From Dyella sp. SG609 (GTDB lineage Bacteria > Pseudomonadota > Gammaproteobacteria > Xanthomonadales > Rhodanobacteraceae): DNA of 64,000 nucleotides. Each line of letters begins with the position of its first letter. Positions within the stretch are counted from its first letter, which is position 1. Of the stretch, positions 19,501 to 24,020 are shown in pieces. The stretch is taken from contig NZ_JAAZQJ010000004.1 in the NCBI RefSeq assembly GCF_012275375.1, positions 186,001-250,000 on the forward strand, read 5' to 3'. The position numbers were made by a program, and so were the translations under genes. The notes beneath the pieces are model-generated. The model had not been told where the DNA came from. It saw nothing but the letters and a program-made list of their open reading frames with translations, and made no database searches.

Positions 19501-21738
19501 CAGGTCACCACCAGCACCAATGCCTACGACAACTTCCAGCCGTACTCGCAGGGCACCTTGCTGGGCGGCGGCGCGGCGGCGTTCGATACGGCCGGGCAGG
19601 CGGTGGCTTTGTCGATCGAGGCGCAGCTGAGCCAGCAGTCGGCCTTGGCCAAGACGGTGGCGCAGATCGAGCAGGCCGCGCAGCAGTGGGCCGCGCAGCA
19701 GGCGGCGGCGCTGGCGGCGCAGCAGGCCGCGGCGAAGGCGGCCGCGGCGGCGCAGATGGCGGCGGCGCAGGCGGCGTCGGCGCAAGCCGCGGTGCAGGTG
19801 GCGTTGGCGGCGAAGCAGGCTGCGCAGCAGGCGGAGGACGATGCGAGGCAGAAGGAGGCCGAGCAGCAGGCGGACCAGGCTGCAGCGGATGCGGCGAATC
19901 CTGGCAATGCGATTGCCGGGCTGTTCGGATCCGGCGGGGGTGGCAATACCGTCACCAACCCGTTCAACTCCTCGTATATCCCGCCGATTCCTGCCGACGA
20001 CGGCATCGATATCAGCGGCGACCTGAACTTCGACGACAGCTCGGGCGGCGATGATGGCTGGGGCAGCTCCGACGATGGCTGGGGCGGTTTCGGCAATTAC
20101 TTCGGCGGCAATTACGACACCGGGTCGTCGTATGACTATGGTTCTTACGGCAACGATTGGGGCGCCGATGATTGGGGTTCGGGCGATACGGGTAGCACCG
20201 ATGAAACCGGCAGCAATGACGCTGCCGATAACAGCGGTGACACCACGTCGGACGATCCCTCGCCGTATGAGCAGCAGATTGCGCTGGATGACCAGCAGAT
20301 TGCGGATTCGGAGCAGCAGATAGCGGCGTCGGTGCAGCAGATTGCGGTGTCGAATGAGCAGGTGACGCAGGCGAACGATGCGCAGGCGCAGGCTAATGCG
20401 GAGTATGCGCAGTATCAGGGGCAGTATCAGCAGGCGGTGCAGGAGGCGCAGCAGGCGCAGGCAGAGGCGACGCAGCTTGGGAGTACATTGGCAAGCGCTA
20501 TGACCGTTGGGGCCATGAATTCGTGGTCAGATCCTGACGTTAGCCATATCAATCTGCAGAGTCAGCAGGATGTGTGGGCCGCAGCGGCTTTGGAGTCATC
20601 TAGCCAGTCTGGTGGCTCGGAGCTGAGCAATTTCATAGCGCCAGGCAATAACAGCGTCGGTAGTACCGCTATGAGCGCAATTCCTTACGGCGGCTATCAG
20701 GGAGATTTACTCGGTGTTGGGCCAGCGGACTATCAAGGTGGTCCCGTTTACTCTTTGCATCCGCTCGACTACACATTGCCTGCCTATCAGTCGGCAGAAA
20801 CGTTTGCGTCACAAGACGAATCGCCCGCAACGGTGGTCAATCTCAACCCGTCGAACGTATTTTCACAGGGCAATCCATCCTGGCTCAGCCAGGCGGACGA
20901 TCAAATTCATGGATTCAATGAAATCGTTCGCAACGAACTGGCGGACGAAGGAGCCCAAGATCTTCATGACGGCAATCAGGCCGCTTTTGTTTGGGGGGGC
21001 ATTAAATACTCCTTCTATCAGACCTTTATGCCCGACAGCGTCGAGCAGGGGGTTGTCGGAATAGTAGGAGGCAAAGTGGCTGGCGCTGGTATCGGCTATC
21101 TCGCCAAGGGAGCGGTTTCCATTGCGCCAATCCTAGGACGTGATGTTGGTAGCCTGGCCGGAGATGTGGGCAAGTCGGTAGGAGGCTTGCTCGATAACTT
21201 GCGTGGTTCGGCTGGCAGCGTCGATACTCTCCCGGGCCCAGAAGCCCCAGGCGAGATGCCTGAGGCACCGGAAGCTGTTCCAAACAGTACACCTCCAGTT
21301 CCAAACACGGGACTTACTGGCGTGCCGATCAATGGGGCCACTAGGAGCGTTCCACTTGGGTTTGAATCTGAGACCCAATTCCACGCTGCTTCGCAAGAGC
21401 TTATAGATGCGATGGCTGAGAATGGATTTAACGATGCGACTGTTGGTGTGCGAGGAAGCTCAGTCACCGGCTTTGGCAGCAATCCGCGAAGCCCGACGTT
21501 TGGACAGCCATTTGGTCCATCAAGCGACATTGATCTTTTTGTCGAAAGTTCGGATGTGGTGTCTGCATTCAAGAACCAGCCGAACTTCATACACCCTGAT
21601 CGCATGATCGATGCCTATCCCAATCTTGACGCATGGAGTCAAAAATGGAGTGAGATACTTGGTAGGCCAGTATCCCCCGCCGCCTGGAAACCGGGCGCGC
21701 TTCCGTCAACTCCTGCTATTTTGGTTAAGCCGCAATGA
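7579..21738 (+). CDS. giant Rhs/YD-repeat polymorphic toxin with Ig-like, LysM and nucleotidyltransferase-like tip
   Basis: The protein has 4719 residues from ATG 7579, with an AGGAAG ribosome site 6 nt before it. No signal peptide is seen. Residues ~60-3075 and ~3577-3880 are a long series of YD repeats (YDANGNL, YDAAGRV and variants) that should build an Rhs shell. About 3081-3544 are five Ig-like domains of the He_PIG type (GLPSGISFNASTRTFSG). A LysM domain lies at about 3927-3975 (NYTVRAGDTLRSIA). Ala/Gln-rich coiled coils (~4010-4107, ~4229-4300) flank a Gly/Asp/Trp-rich low-complexity linker. A hydrophobic glycine-rich stretch and a Pro-rich linker precede the last ~135 residues, which contain GSS (4626-4628) and SDIDLF with D4650 and D4652. 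That matches the G-S...D-x-D core of nucleotidyltransferases. The canonical DPxGL cleavage motif of Rhs proteins is absent. The stop overlaps the next gene by 4 bp. Confidence 0.9.
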   Translation: MVAVIAGNGLGLGNTSLTQLGQAQGGASNLGQAQSRQYVNAANGNLVLQGQDQGLLFDDLPLNQLRTYNSLSPGGGSQGWLFGFSRSIGGLAGTVNTAGSTVSRVADDGSMMSYAYNASAGAYLSTGQSGSVDTLTWNAASSSWTRTDGASRQQETYNAAGQLTGLSSPESGASYSFGYNGNQLTTITASDGDVLTLGYDGNGRLGSISVTEVPPGQTAAVTRQEVSYTYDAQGRLGTVTTTLASDTNSSSSASYTTTYGYDGGSDRVASVTQSDGTVASYTYAQDSQGVYRVASATTGTGAAAQTVNFSYDLNGDTTTVSNALGQAWTYGYNAAGQLTQVTAPSVNGASPATHYSYDASGNLLQSVDANGAATRYSYDANGNLLSVTDATGHAVSYTYNADNQVTSKTVYAVAAQGTPGQGGYVAPSGAQTTYYVYDAGDRLNFTVDPLGAVTEHDYTVSAAGLSELSTTRTYLGASYDTSAATPANPPSLANLQAWVASSPVQNTLAQATRTDYSYDVRGQLASSTVWGTLAADGTGAMQGGNIAYDAVQTSYTYDASGRLLQTIRRSGTDRSSLATTSYAYDGMGRLIGSTDALGYVTSYTYSDSQNTLAIHQANGLVTTEVRNSAGQLVSRTQAATGQPSRVTSYLYNAAGQSVATIDPAGNGSFTFYDADGRVTGTVDATGAVTAYAYDADGRVVRTTDYATPVSTSGWISGGALTASLPAALPVPSGSADDRIADSVYDSAGRAVASIDGLGNVVTVSYDGAGRALSSLAYATPLTATQRAGLGTPPTLSALNAVLASNSADRLAQTVYDADGRTVASIDAAGYVTITSYDNSGNAVLVTAYATALTPSQRSGLGTAPTLASLQAVVTSSSTDQITRNYYDRENQLVGSIDPAGYLTVRSYQELTTASYPTAVRMESDMRYAQPLTAAQIAVLPAHPGYSDLVAAAAAAGQSAGSALQQVQRFYDADGRLAEVDAINGAETTYTQYSYDSAGRQARIKLTTSGVALTAERSTITVYDGYGDLVSTTDPVNAFAGYTYNTLGQKTQSRDAAGNITWYYYGSDERLAYTVQGQSSGSTLNALASVTAYTYNAFGQVTASTAYASLLSLVTSGSSSGTTLNANAASTADVAAAVAALPASAADPNQQVSTTYDADGNVVMVTSGDGYHTATAYDAFGDVSQVTRQLSGAGSALSGSNSTVTQYVYDARGERVQEADGVGGAATQASSATYDAFGRVTSRTDANNNVVTYSYDPLGRQVGSSQTVQGQVRTTQTTYDAIGRVLTAVDGVGNTTTYQYDPTGLTTTIITPGGIHTVVTKDPFGDTLTVTDGAGNVTTSTYDADGRLLTTTDALGNVRTNHYDLDGNLSQTAYAVGSNFSYKDVSYTYDAAGRVLTQTVDPGSAVTTYAYDGEGRRLRVTDPLGTVTTYSYDADGNTLTQVQDAGSGKLNITTTYSYDGAGNVLTVTHGAGTSAAAATQYVYDNLGRLTQKIDDPSNLALSTRYTYDGDNHLLSVTDAGGNVTRYVYDEAGEKVFTIDPTGAVTRMWYDADGRLTTTRGYATLLTANQLSALGAAPTLAAVAADVTNTASDSYQQSVYNADGQVAYALSGTTLNATQYSYNADGQVSQVRRYAAPLSTGSISPTATSTAVASYITAGSSDLQSWSAYDANGEAVYQIDGTGGVTQRVFDANGNVTRSIAYATALTTAQLAALGSAPTAAQVAAVVTTSAADRSSYAAYDGLGRQLYAVGATGAVTQTSYDANGRVTATTAYINALTPAQLAGLGNAPTDTQIHGLLTASNYDRHSYAVYDAAGEQRYAIDAMGNVKETRYDAAGRVTEVLGYANAVAGVPGTLAQVASAVSAAGNTDANAQATLYLYDSAGRQRFTVRQNQGGTVGAVTEQRYDANGNIVARIAYANTLALSTSQPLSAQLNTASVASAVAGAPAAGMQITSSVYDADSREIYHVDALGDVTQNGYDAFGRTVSVQQYAHAITVPASITAATIAAAVAAAGGATGARVSTTTYDTRGNVLSTGDALGVNATYSYDGRGLKTGATNRDGAAWTYSYDTTGRLVQTGSPAVTVGSYNTGGALQSAANQYLYTTTAYDTFGEATSVTQGYGTAPTAITAVSTVHYAYDAAGHRVQTTDAMSGVSTATYDAFGDQVVSKDANGNYDYRVYDNDGRLIGAIDGAGGITSWSYDAYGNAVSAAQHAAPFAGLGGSWTAGQPVTPNHFNSSTSSGDRITTTTYDQWNQKTQVAQAAISMTLGMGPLAGQSATAAPTTVYTYDAYGNLVTSAVLLQPALTVGGTSSPAVWATTNTYYDALHRVVMVVTPTGSYTSPQGYVTTTAYDAFGEVATRTDYAQAISASGLSTSTMPALPPAGNQTTGDNRVTTYAYDAIGRVLSQTLTGDVGYVTSNGATQGALSSGNPTDAISASVTSYTYDGEGRVLSKSVNGIVTTTTYDALGRVATVTDPACQALVSNWAALLQSNPGWDLTTASLYTSVSPVTSYVYDAQGHALSTTVAAGGLSQQSLAVFDAAGRMTSSTDADGTRHSKTYDANGNLRTDSYTLTGSTTVTTTNTYDGNDQLLSTTVQRSGTATYDSYTQQQRNAFGEISAKGDNNGYELSYTYNAAGQLLTSTDSKTGVVHTMSYDLAGHLISDSASGQATTSTLDLSGRVVTRLLPATNATSGANTAHSSYGYDRWGNVISSTDANGNTTTYTYDDQDRLFQTTEASTLVVSAQGNYANTSSTTVSAYNANGELMGSKDENGVWLWKTYDSAGHLTMAQDGVGNRTYTAYDALGRAVAQQTPPAQTATGTVAQITFTSYDNLNQVTGQGYFQLNGAGTARSMVTQQTLVLDANGDRIQVTDALGNSSYYTYDGQKRVLSSQTALQHANSQSKTYGYDVNGYLIHQVDANGNSQSWVYDAFGRVQSHVDESGATYNYTYNATTGLLATETSNWSPTGPAGSTTSTLTFTYEADGQVASLNEVVNGATSNYTYSYDANGNVVRATVATQDGGGTAVGNQTLIGYDSHNRVQEVTVENAAGTVATMRSVYVYDAAGNRRAVFTANAAGPNGAAATPIPLTTGGPTLTTALTAQSVPPGTALNYAIGGNFNDALGMGLSYAVSGMPSWLSFNATSQTFTGTPPVPTAVGSSTITVVATDALGHTVSTTVAVAVQAVAPVFSGAVSNQTVQPGAGMSYTAPAATDNNGEAVTYTATGLPAGLTFNASTRTISGTISSIAAATYAITYKATSTSGTSVSTSFNITVPAVAPAFTGGMTNQTVQPGGSLSYQAPTATDANGYTVSYSASGLPSGISFNASTRTFSGSLTTAGTYTVTYTATSSAGTTASQTFTITVPAVTPVFTGGVSNLSGTASVVMNSYQAPTATDANGYAISYSASNLPPGISFDPSSRIFSGTPTTAGTWTVTYTATSTANTVASTTFTITVGAASAPVYNGGMPTGITFNAGDSETWTVPAGAFSNPMGRPLSYNLQGNKPPGVEMSPSGVITANVPASALKQAYSCSVVAWDPADSLSVSVPLRIQILTGIGTLSAQTMSAGASSPAPEMMSVQTAQATQATTPNVVADWYTYDADNRVVVANGALQNGQILMTTATNSASNAYDAAGNVVTYTTEQSAGQYTTQRNSYDALNQLTMIQNEAPGSSTFATYETRSYDLDGRLSSDVTWNLPGHQGAGTLNGNVVTFNDAGWVATDTFYSYNADGELVDQSEYAEEGAQALINQYGNNVATSYQDTTAPSAPSGATAGSLYLATEKNYAAAGAGYGYDADGNALGYRVTTGSVSTVVNGSPVSGTIGYQNAYIKQNGLLLASTTPTLISGGGTVNQPTVNTYNDLGELSKTTGTVNGTSQTQVMAYTAGGQMAQQSTTTSSGTVTTTYESVNEQQLGSVDTAGAINVLSTTGGYSNSTQGAQNYTVRAGDTLRSIAMAVYGNSNYDYILAEANGLSIDSTLPLGMVLRIPQVTTSTNAYDNFQPYSQGTLLGGGAAAFDTAGQAVALSIEAQLSQQSALAKTVAQIEQAAQQWAAQQAAALAAQQAAAKAAAAAQMAAAQAASAQAAVQVALAAKQAAQQAEDDARQKEAEQQADQAAADAANPGNAIAGLFGSGGGGNTVTNPFNSSYIPPIPADDGIDISGDLNFDDSSGGDDGWGSSDDGWGGFGNYFGGNYDTGSSYDYGSYGNDWGADDWGSGDTGSTDETGSNDAADNSGDTTSDDPSPYEQQIALDDQQIADSEQQIAASVQQIAVSNEQVTQANDAQAQANAEYAQYQGQYQQAVQEAQQAQAEATQLGSTLASAMTVGAMNSWSDPDVSHINLQSQQDVWAAAALESSSQSGGSELSNFIAPGNNSVGSTAMSAIPYGGYQGDLLGVGPADYQGGPVYSLHPLDYTLPAYQSAETFASQDESPATVVNLNPSNVFSQGNPSWLSQADDQIHGFNEIVRNELADEGAQDLHDGNQAAFVWGGIKYSFYQTFMPDSVEQGVVGIVGGKVAGAGIGYLAKGAVSIAPILGRDVGSLAGDVGKSVGGLLDNLRGSAGSVDTLPGPEAPGEMPEAPEAVPNSTPPVPNTGLTGVPINGATRSVPLGFESETQFHAASQELIDAMAENGFNDATVGVRGSSVTGFGSNPRSPTFGQPFGPSSDIDLFVESSDVVSAFKNQPNFIHPDRMIDAYPNLDAWSQKWSEILGRPVSPAAWKPGALPSTPAILVKPQ
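16819..18210 (+). repeat. five tandem Ig-like (He_PIG-type) domains inside the rhs gene
   Basis: Five degenerate copies of about 90 codons follow one another. Copies 2-4 share the pattern TPVFTGG / NQTVQPG / YQAPTATDANGY / GLPxGISFNxSTRTFSG / TYTVTYTATS. Copies 1 and 5 are diverged. They interrupt the YD-repeat shell, which resumes at about 18330. Confidence 0.8.
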
Positions 21739-22094
21739 AGCATGTGAATCTGTTAATGGCCTCGGTGCCGGAAGAGACGATGGCTACGCTGGCAGCGAAG
21801 ATATTTCCGCTGCTTGGTGTTGCGTCTTATGAAGAGCGTTTTGGTAGCCATTATGTGGAAGAGCGCTATTTTCTTGGCGAAACCGATCAGGTTGAGGTTA
21901 AGGTCATGCTTTCCGATGACCAGGATCATTCGGACCGGCCGTTCTGGGTCCGAATAAGTGCCCGGGGAAATGGCATGGACTTGGGCGATGAGCTCATTGA
22001 AAAGCTAGTCCGAGAGAGGCTTCTCCCATCGGGCTTACGAGTGGCGCGAATCGACAAATTTGGACAGGTTGGAGAGCGGAGGTCCGACTACTAA
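21735..22094 (+). CDS. probable immunity protein for the Rhs tip
   Basis: The gene encodes a 119-residue soluble acidic protein beginning MKHVNLLMAS. Its ATG overlaps the rhs stop by 4 bp (ATGA), the usual arrangement for a toxin tip and its cognate immunity protein. No signal peptide or membrane helix is seen, and no family is recognised. Its GC content is like that of the adjacent tip and lower than the rhs core, so tip and gene look like one acquired module. The role is inferred from position and size alone. Confidence 0.65.
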   Translation: MKHVNLLMASVPEETMATLAAKIFPLLGVASYEERFGSHYVEERYFLGETDQVEVKVMLSDDQDHSDRPFWVRISARGNGMDLGDELIEKLVRERLLPSGLRVARIDKFGQVGERRSDY

Positions 22095-22109
22095 GGCTAC
22101 TGGATATTG

Positions 22110-22349
22110 ATGTCTCTAAGGCATCAGCTGATTGATGTTCTCGCTGTAATCGAGGGGATATCGCGCGACCACGATCGAGCTGTTGCCTGGCTGCAGGAGC
22201 CGATCGCGACGTTTGGCGGCAAGACTGCACTAGAGCTGGTCGCCGAAGGCCGCACCGAGGACCTGTTGGGTTCCTGGCCTCGGTCGAATCTGGCTATGTC
22301 GGCTGAATCGGCGGCCCACGACGAGCACGTGACATCGGTAGCGCGATGA
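22110..22349 (+). pseudogene. remnant of a DUF2384 (MbcA/ParS/Xre-type) antitoxin
   Basis: A 79-codon frame starts MSLRHQLIDV at ATG 22110. Residues ~22-56 (DRAVAWLQEPIATFGGKTALELV...EDLLG) match the C-terminal toxin-binding region of MbcA/ParS/Xre antitoxins (W-L...P...GG+TALEL). The N-terminal helix-turn-helix is missing, and the last ~25 residues do not look conserved. No RES-type toxin gene follows. I read it as a decayed antitoxin left in the rhs downstream cassette region. It could still be expressed as a minimal domain, but its ribosome site is weak. Confidence 0.5.
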
Positions 22350-22366
22350 TCTGCTACCGATGTCAC
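22329..22366. repeat. perfect 14-bp inverted repeat
   Basis: The arms GTGACATCGGTAGC (22329-22342) and GCTACCGATGTCAC (22353-22366) pair perfectly around a 10-nt loop. The loop contains the stop codon of the DUF2384-like frame. There is no following T-tract, so it is not a standard intrinsic terminator on either strand. It may be a transcript-end stabiliser or a recombination site. Confidence 0.6.
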
Positions 22367-22380
22367 GCACGGAGAGGTTG

Positions 22381-22425
22381 ATGAGCTACGCCACCGACGA
22401 CAGGCCGATAAAGGGCTGGAGGTAG
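22381..22425 (+). pseudogene. truncated gene start cut by palindromic element copy 1
   Basis: A strong GGAGAGG ribosome site 4 nt before ATG 22381 opens a frame of 14 codons (MSYATDDRPIKGWR). It ends at a TAG inside the first palindromic element. A good initiation signal with no body suggests the start of a lost gene, probably another immunity gene, truncated when the element or its flanking cassette arrived. Confidence 0.4.
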
Positions 22426-22472
22426 TTAAAGAGCCGTCTGCTCATTTAACTACCTCCGGCCATTTTTGGGGA
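22405..22472 (+). repeat. terminator-like palindromic element, copy 1
   Basis: Stem arms 22414-22430 and 22445-22461 (core GGAGGTAGTTAAA / TTTAACTACCTCC) form a 17-bp stem with a single G:U position around a 14-nt loop, followed by ATTTTTGGGGA. The whole block from CCGATAAAGGG onward is shared with the second copy at 22872-22941. It can act as an intrinsic terminator on the plus strand. Confidence 0.8.
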
Positions 22473-22495
22473 CTCATAACTAATTTTCATCCACG

Positions 22496-23182
22496 GTGAG
22501 CGGTATGGGCGGCGACATCTTTGAAAAAGTCGACTCAAGGACGGATCCAGATTGGATCGTTAAAGAGTTCTTCAACTCAATTTATTTCCAAGGTCGTTTC
22601 CTTTGGGCTCTTCCGTTGATTTTGGAAAGGAAGGGTTGTGGTGTTAATGAGGATTACTGTTTTTTCCCTGACGATTCCGATCCGAGTCCTGAGTACCACT
22701 TCAGTGGAGTGAAGGTTGGGTTGATGGATAGCGAGAAATTGCTAACAGAGGAGGATCTGTCAAAATTTCTTCATGAGGCTTGCGACAAGTATGTGCTCTT
22801 ACATCCAGAAGATAAGTCGCAGCTAGAAGGGATTATGGAGGAGGCATCTTTAAGGGGGCATTCGATAAGGTCCGATAAAGGGCCGGAGGTAGTTAAAGAG
22901 CCGTCTTTTCGTTTAACTACCTCCGGCCCTTTTTTTGGGGATATGGTTCTAACAGTGGTGGCACAGAAGAGGTTTTCGTACACCTGCTATCGAGATGAGC
23001 ATGATGCATTCATCCTGTCAGTTCTTTGTGGGCGGGCTGGGATGTATGAATTGAACATTCCCCTTTCTGTCGAGGATGCTCAGAGAGCGCAAGCCGACGG
23101 TGAGTTCCTGGATGACTTGGCTGAGTCAGTAAGAGCTAACCCGCAAGATTATTCGACAAGGAGCATCGCGCTAAAGCGATGA
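22496..23182 (+). CDS. chimeric immunity-like protein (CdiI-like N-terminal half)
   Basis: The frame has 228 residues with GTG at 22496 or ATG at 22505 as the start. Residues ~18-115 (EFFNSIYFQGRFLWALPLIL...DYCFFPDDSD..PEYHFSGV...LHEACDKYVLLHPEDK) resemble immunity proteins of contact-dependent ribonuclease toxins (CdiI type). Residues ~126-150 are encoded by the second copy of the palindromic element, read in frame. From about residue 150 (MVLTVVAQKRFSYTCYRD...MYELNIPLS) a different small domain follows, ending RANPQDYSTRSI. I read it as two unrelated immunity-like pieces joined through the element. Whether the full chimera is made is doubtful, because the element is also a strong terminator hairpin. 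Family naming is from memory of sequence patterns. Confidence 0.55.
   Translation: MSGMGGDIFEKVDSRTDPDWIVKEFFNSIYFQGRFLWALPLILERKGCGVNEDYCFFPDDSDPSPEYHFSGVKVGLMDSEKLLTEEDLSKFLHEACDKYVLLHPEDKSQLEGIMEEASLRGHSIRSDKGPEVVKEPSFRLTTSGPFFGDMVLTVVAQKRFSYTCYRDEHDAFILSVLCGRAGMYELNIPLSVEDAQRAQADGEFLDDLAESVRANPQDYSTRSIALKR
22872..22941 (+). repeat. terminator-like palindromic element, copy 2, inside a reading frame
   Basis: Arms 22879-22897 and 22912-22930 form a perfect 19-bp stem (AGGGCCGGAGGTAGTTAAA and its complement) around a 14-nt loop, then seven Ts and GGGGA. It matches copy 1 except for a few bases. In the frame of the surrounding immunity-like gene it has no stop, so it is translated as about 24 residues. 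Confidence 0.85.
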
Positions 23183-23198
23183 GGGGATACGGAGGACA

Positions 23199-23255
23199 AT
23201 GCCAGTAAGGCCGGTTGTTCTACCGCCCGTTTCTTATCGGATGGTGGACGTATAG
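23199..23255 (+). pseudogene. short frame with strong ribosome site, probably a gene remnant
   Basis: GGAGGACA sits directly before ATG 23199, and the 18-codon frame (MPVRPVVLPPVSYRMVDV) ends at TAG 23253-23255. It resembles the start of a lost cassette gene more than a functional peptide. It follows the chimeric immunity gene by 16 bp. Confidence 0.3.
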
Positions 23256-23285
23256 AAATGGTGGTCAATAACTTGGGGCATTCGT

Positions 23286-23789
23286 GTGATCCGCTTCTTT
23301 GATCGTGTAGTCGCCGGGACAGGCTGGTTCTTTCTGTGGAACTCTCGTTTCGGCGTGCACGGCAATGTGTCTGATCGAAGCTTGCGGGCGGCATGTTGGA
23401 CCGCTATGCATCTGGCGATGTCTCTCTATACATTGGCGAGCGTCCTGGCATTCTTGGCTGCCGGGCACGGCTTTATGTCATGGATTGATGACTTGGGACT
23501 CTGCGCTGCCGAACGGGATTCTTGCGGCGGCGTAGGAGTTGCTGTCGCAGTGTTTTTTCTTGTCCCGTCTTTTGCAATGTCATTGTACGCAAGGCAGCGA
23601 TATGCGTCCTTTGTAGGCGATAAGGCGCGAGGCGTAGAATACTTTTTATACTTCCTGACCGGCCTATTTTTCTTCTTCGCTTTTCTTGCAAACTTCTGGC
23701 TCGTCACATCTGCTGTGTCGCTTCTTGTCCAGATGTTTCTGTGGGGCTGGTTCTTTCGAAAGGGCCGGGATCTAATGCCTCAGAGCTAG
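23286..23789 (+). CDS. small integral membrane protein, unknown function
   Basis: The gene encodes 167 residues starting at GTG 23286, with GGGG about 9 nt upstream. Four hydrophobic segments are visible: around residues 40-60 (LAMSLYTLASVLAFLAAG), 83-98 (GVAVAVFFLVPSFAMS), 117-135 (FLYFLTGLFFFFAFLANFW) and 137-155. No family is recognised. It lies at the end of the low-GC cassette region downstream of rhs, where membrane immunity proteins are common, so an orphan immunity role is possible but unproven. Confidence 0.55.
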   Translation: MIRFFDRVVAGTGWFFLWNSRFGVHGNVSDRSLRAACWTAMHLAMSLYTLASVLAFLAAGHGFMSWIDDLGLCAAERDSCGGVGVAVAVFFLVPSFAMSLYARQRYASFVGDKARGVEYFLYFLTGLFFFFAFLANFWLVTSAVSLLVQMFLWGWFFRKGRDLMPQS

Positions 23790-23865
23790 ATGATTACCGC
23801 TGCACCGAGCACATGCCATGTCGCTGCATCCAACCCCGCAATAGCTTGCGAACCCACGCCCTTCC

Positions 23866-23894
23866 TTGACAGCCCCGATACCCCTCGATAGAAA
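23866..23894 (+). promoter_or_regulatory. candidate sigma-70 promoter for the TonB_C/Sel1 gene
   Basis: TTGACA at 23866-23871 is followed after 17 bp by TAGAAA (23889-23894), about 130 bp before the next gene start. The -35 is perfect; the -10 is weak. Confidence 0.35.
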
Positions 23895-24020
23895 ATCGAC
23901 AGCCGGACGCAAGGTCCGGCCTGACCAGGGATCGGGAGTGCGAAGGCAGTGCATCGCCGCCGCACTTCCCGCGAATCATGTCGAACAGATGGGACGTCTG
24001 TGGATTCTCAAGGGGAAACC

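Noticed and set aside
16183-19785. A 1200-codon open frame antisense to the rhs gene.
   Set aside because: It is His/Arg/Gly-rich without any domain, and mirrors the codon bias of the YD repeats on the other strand.
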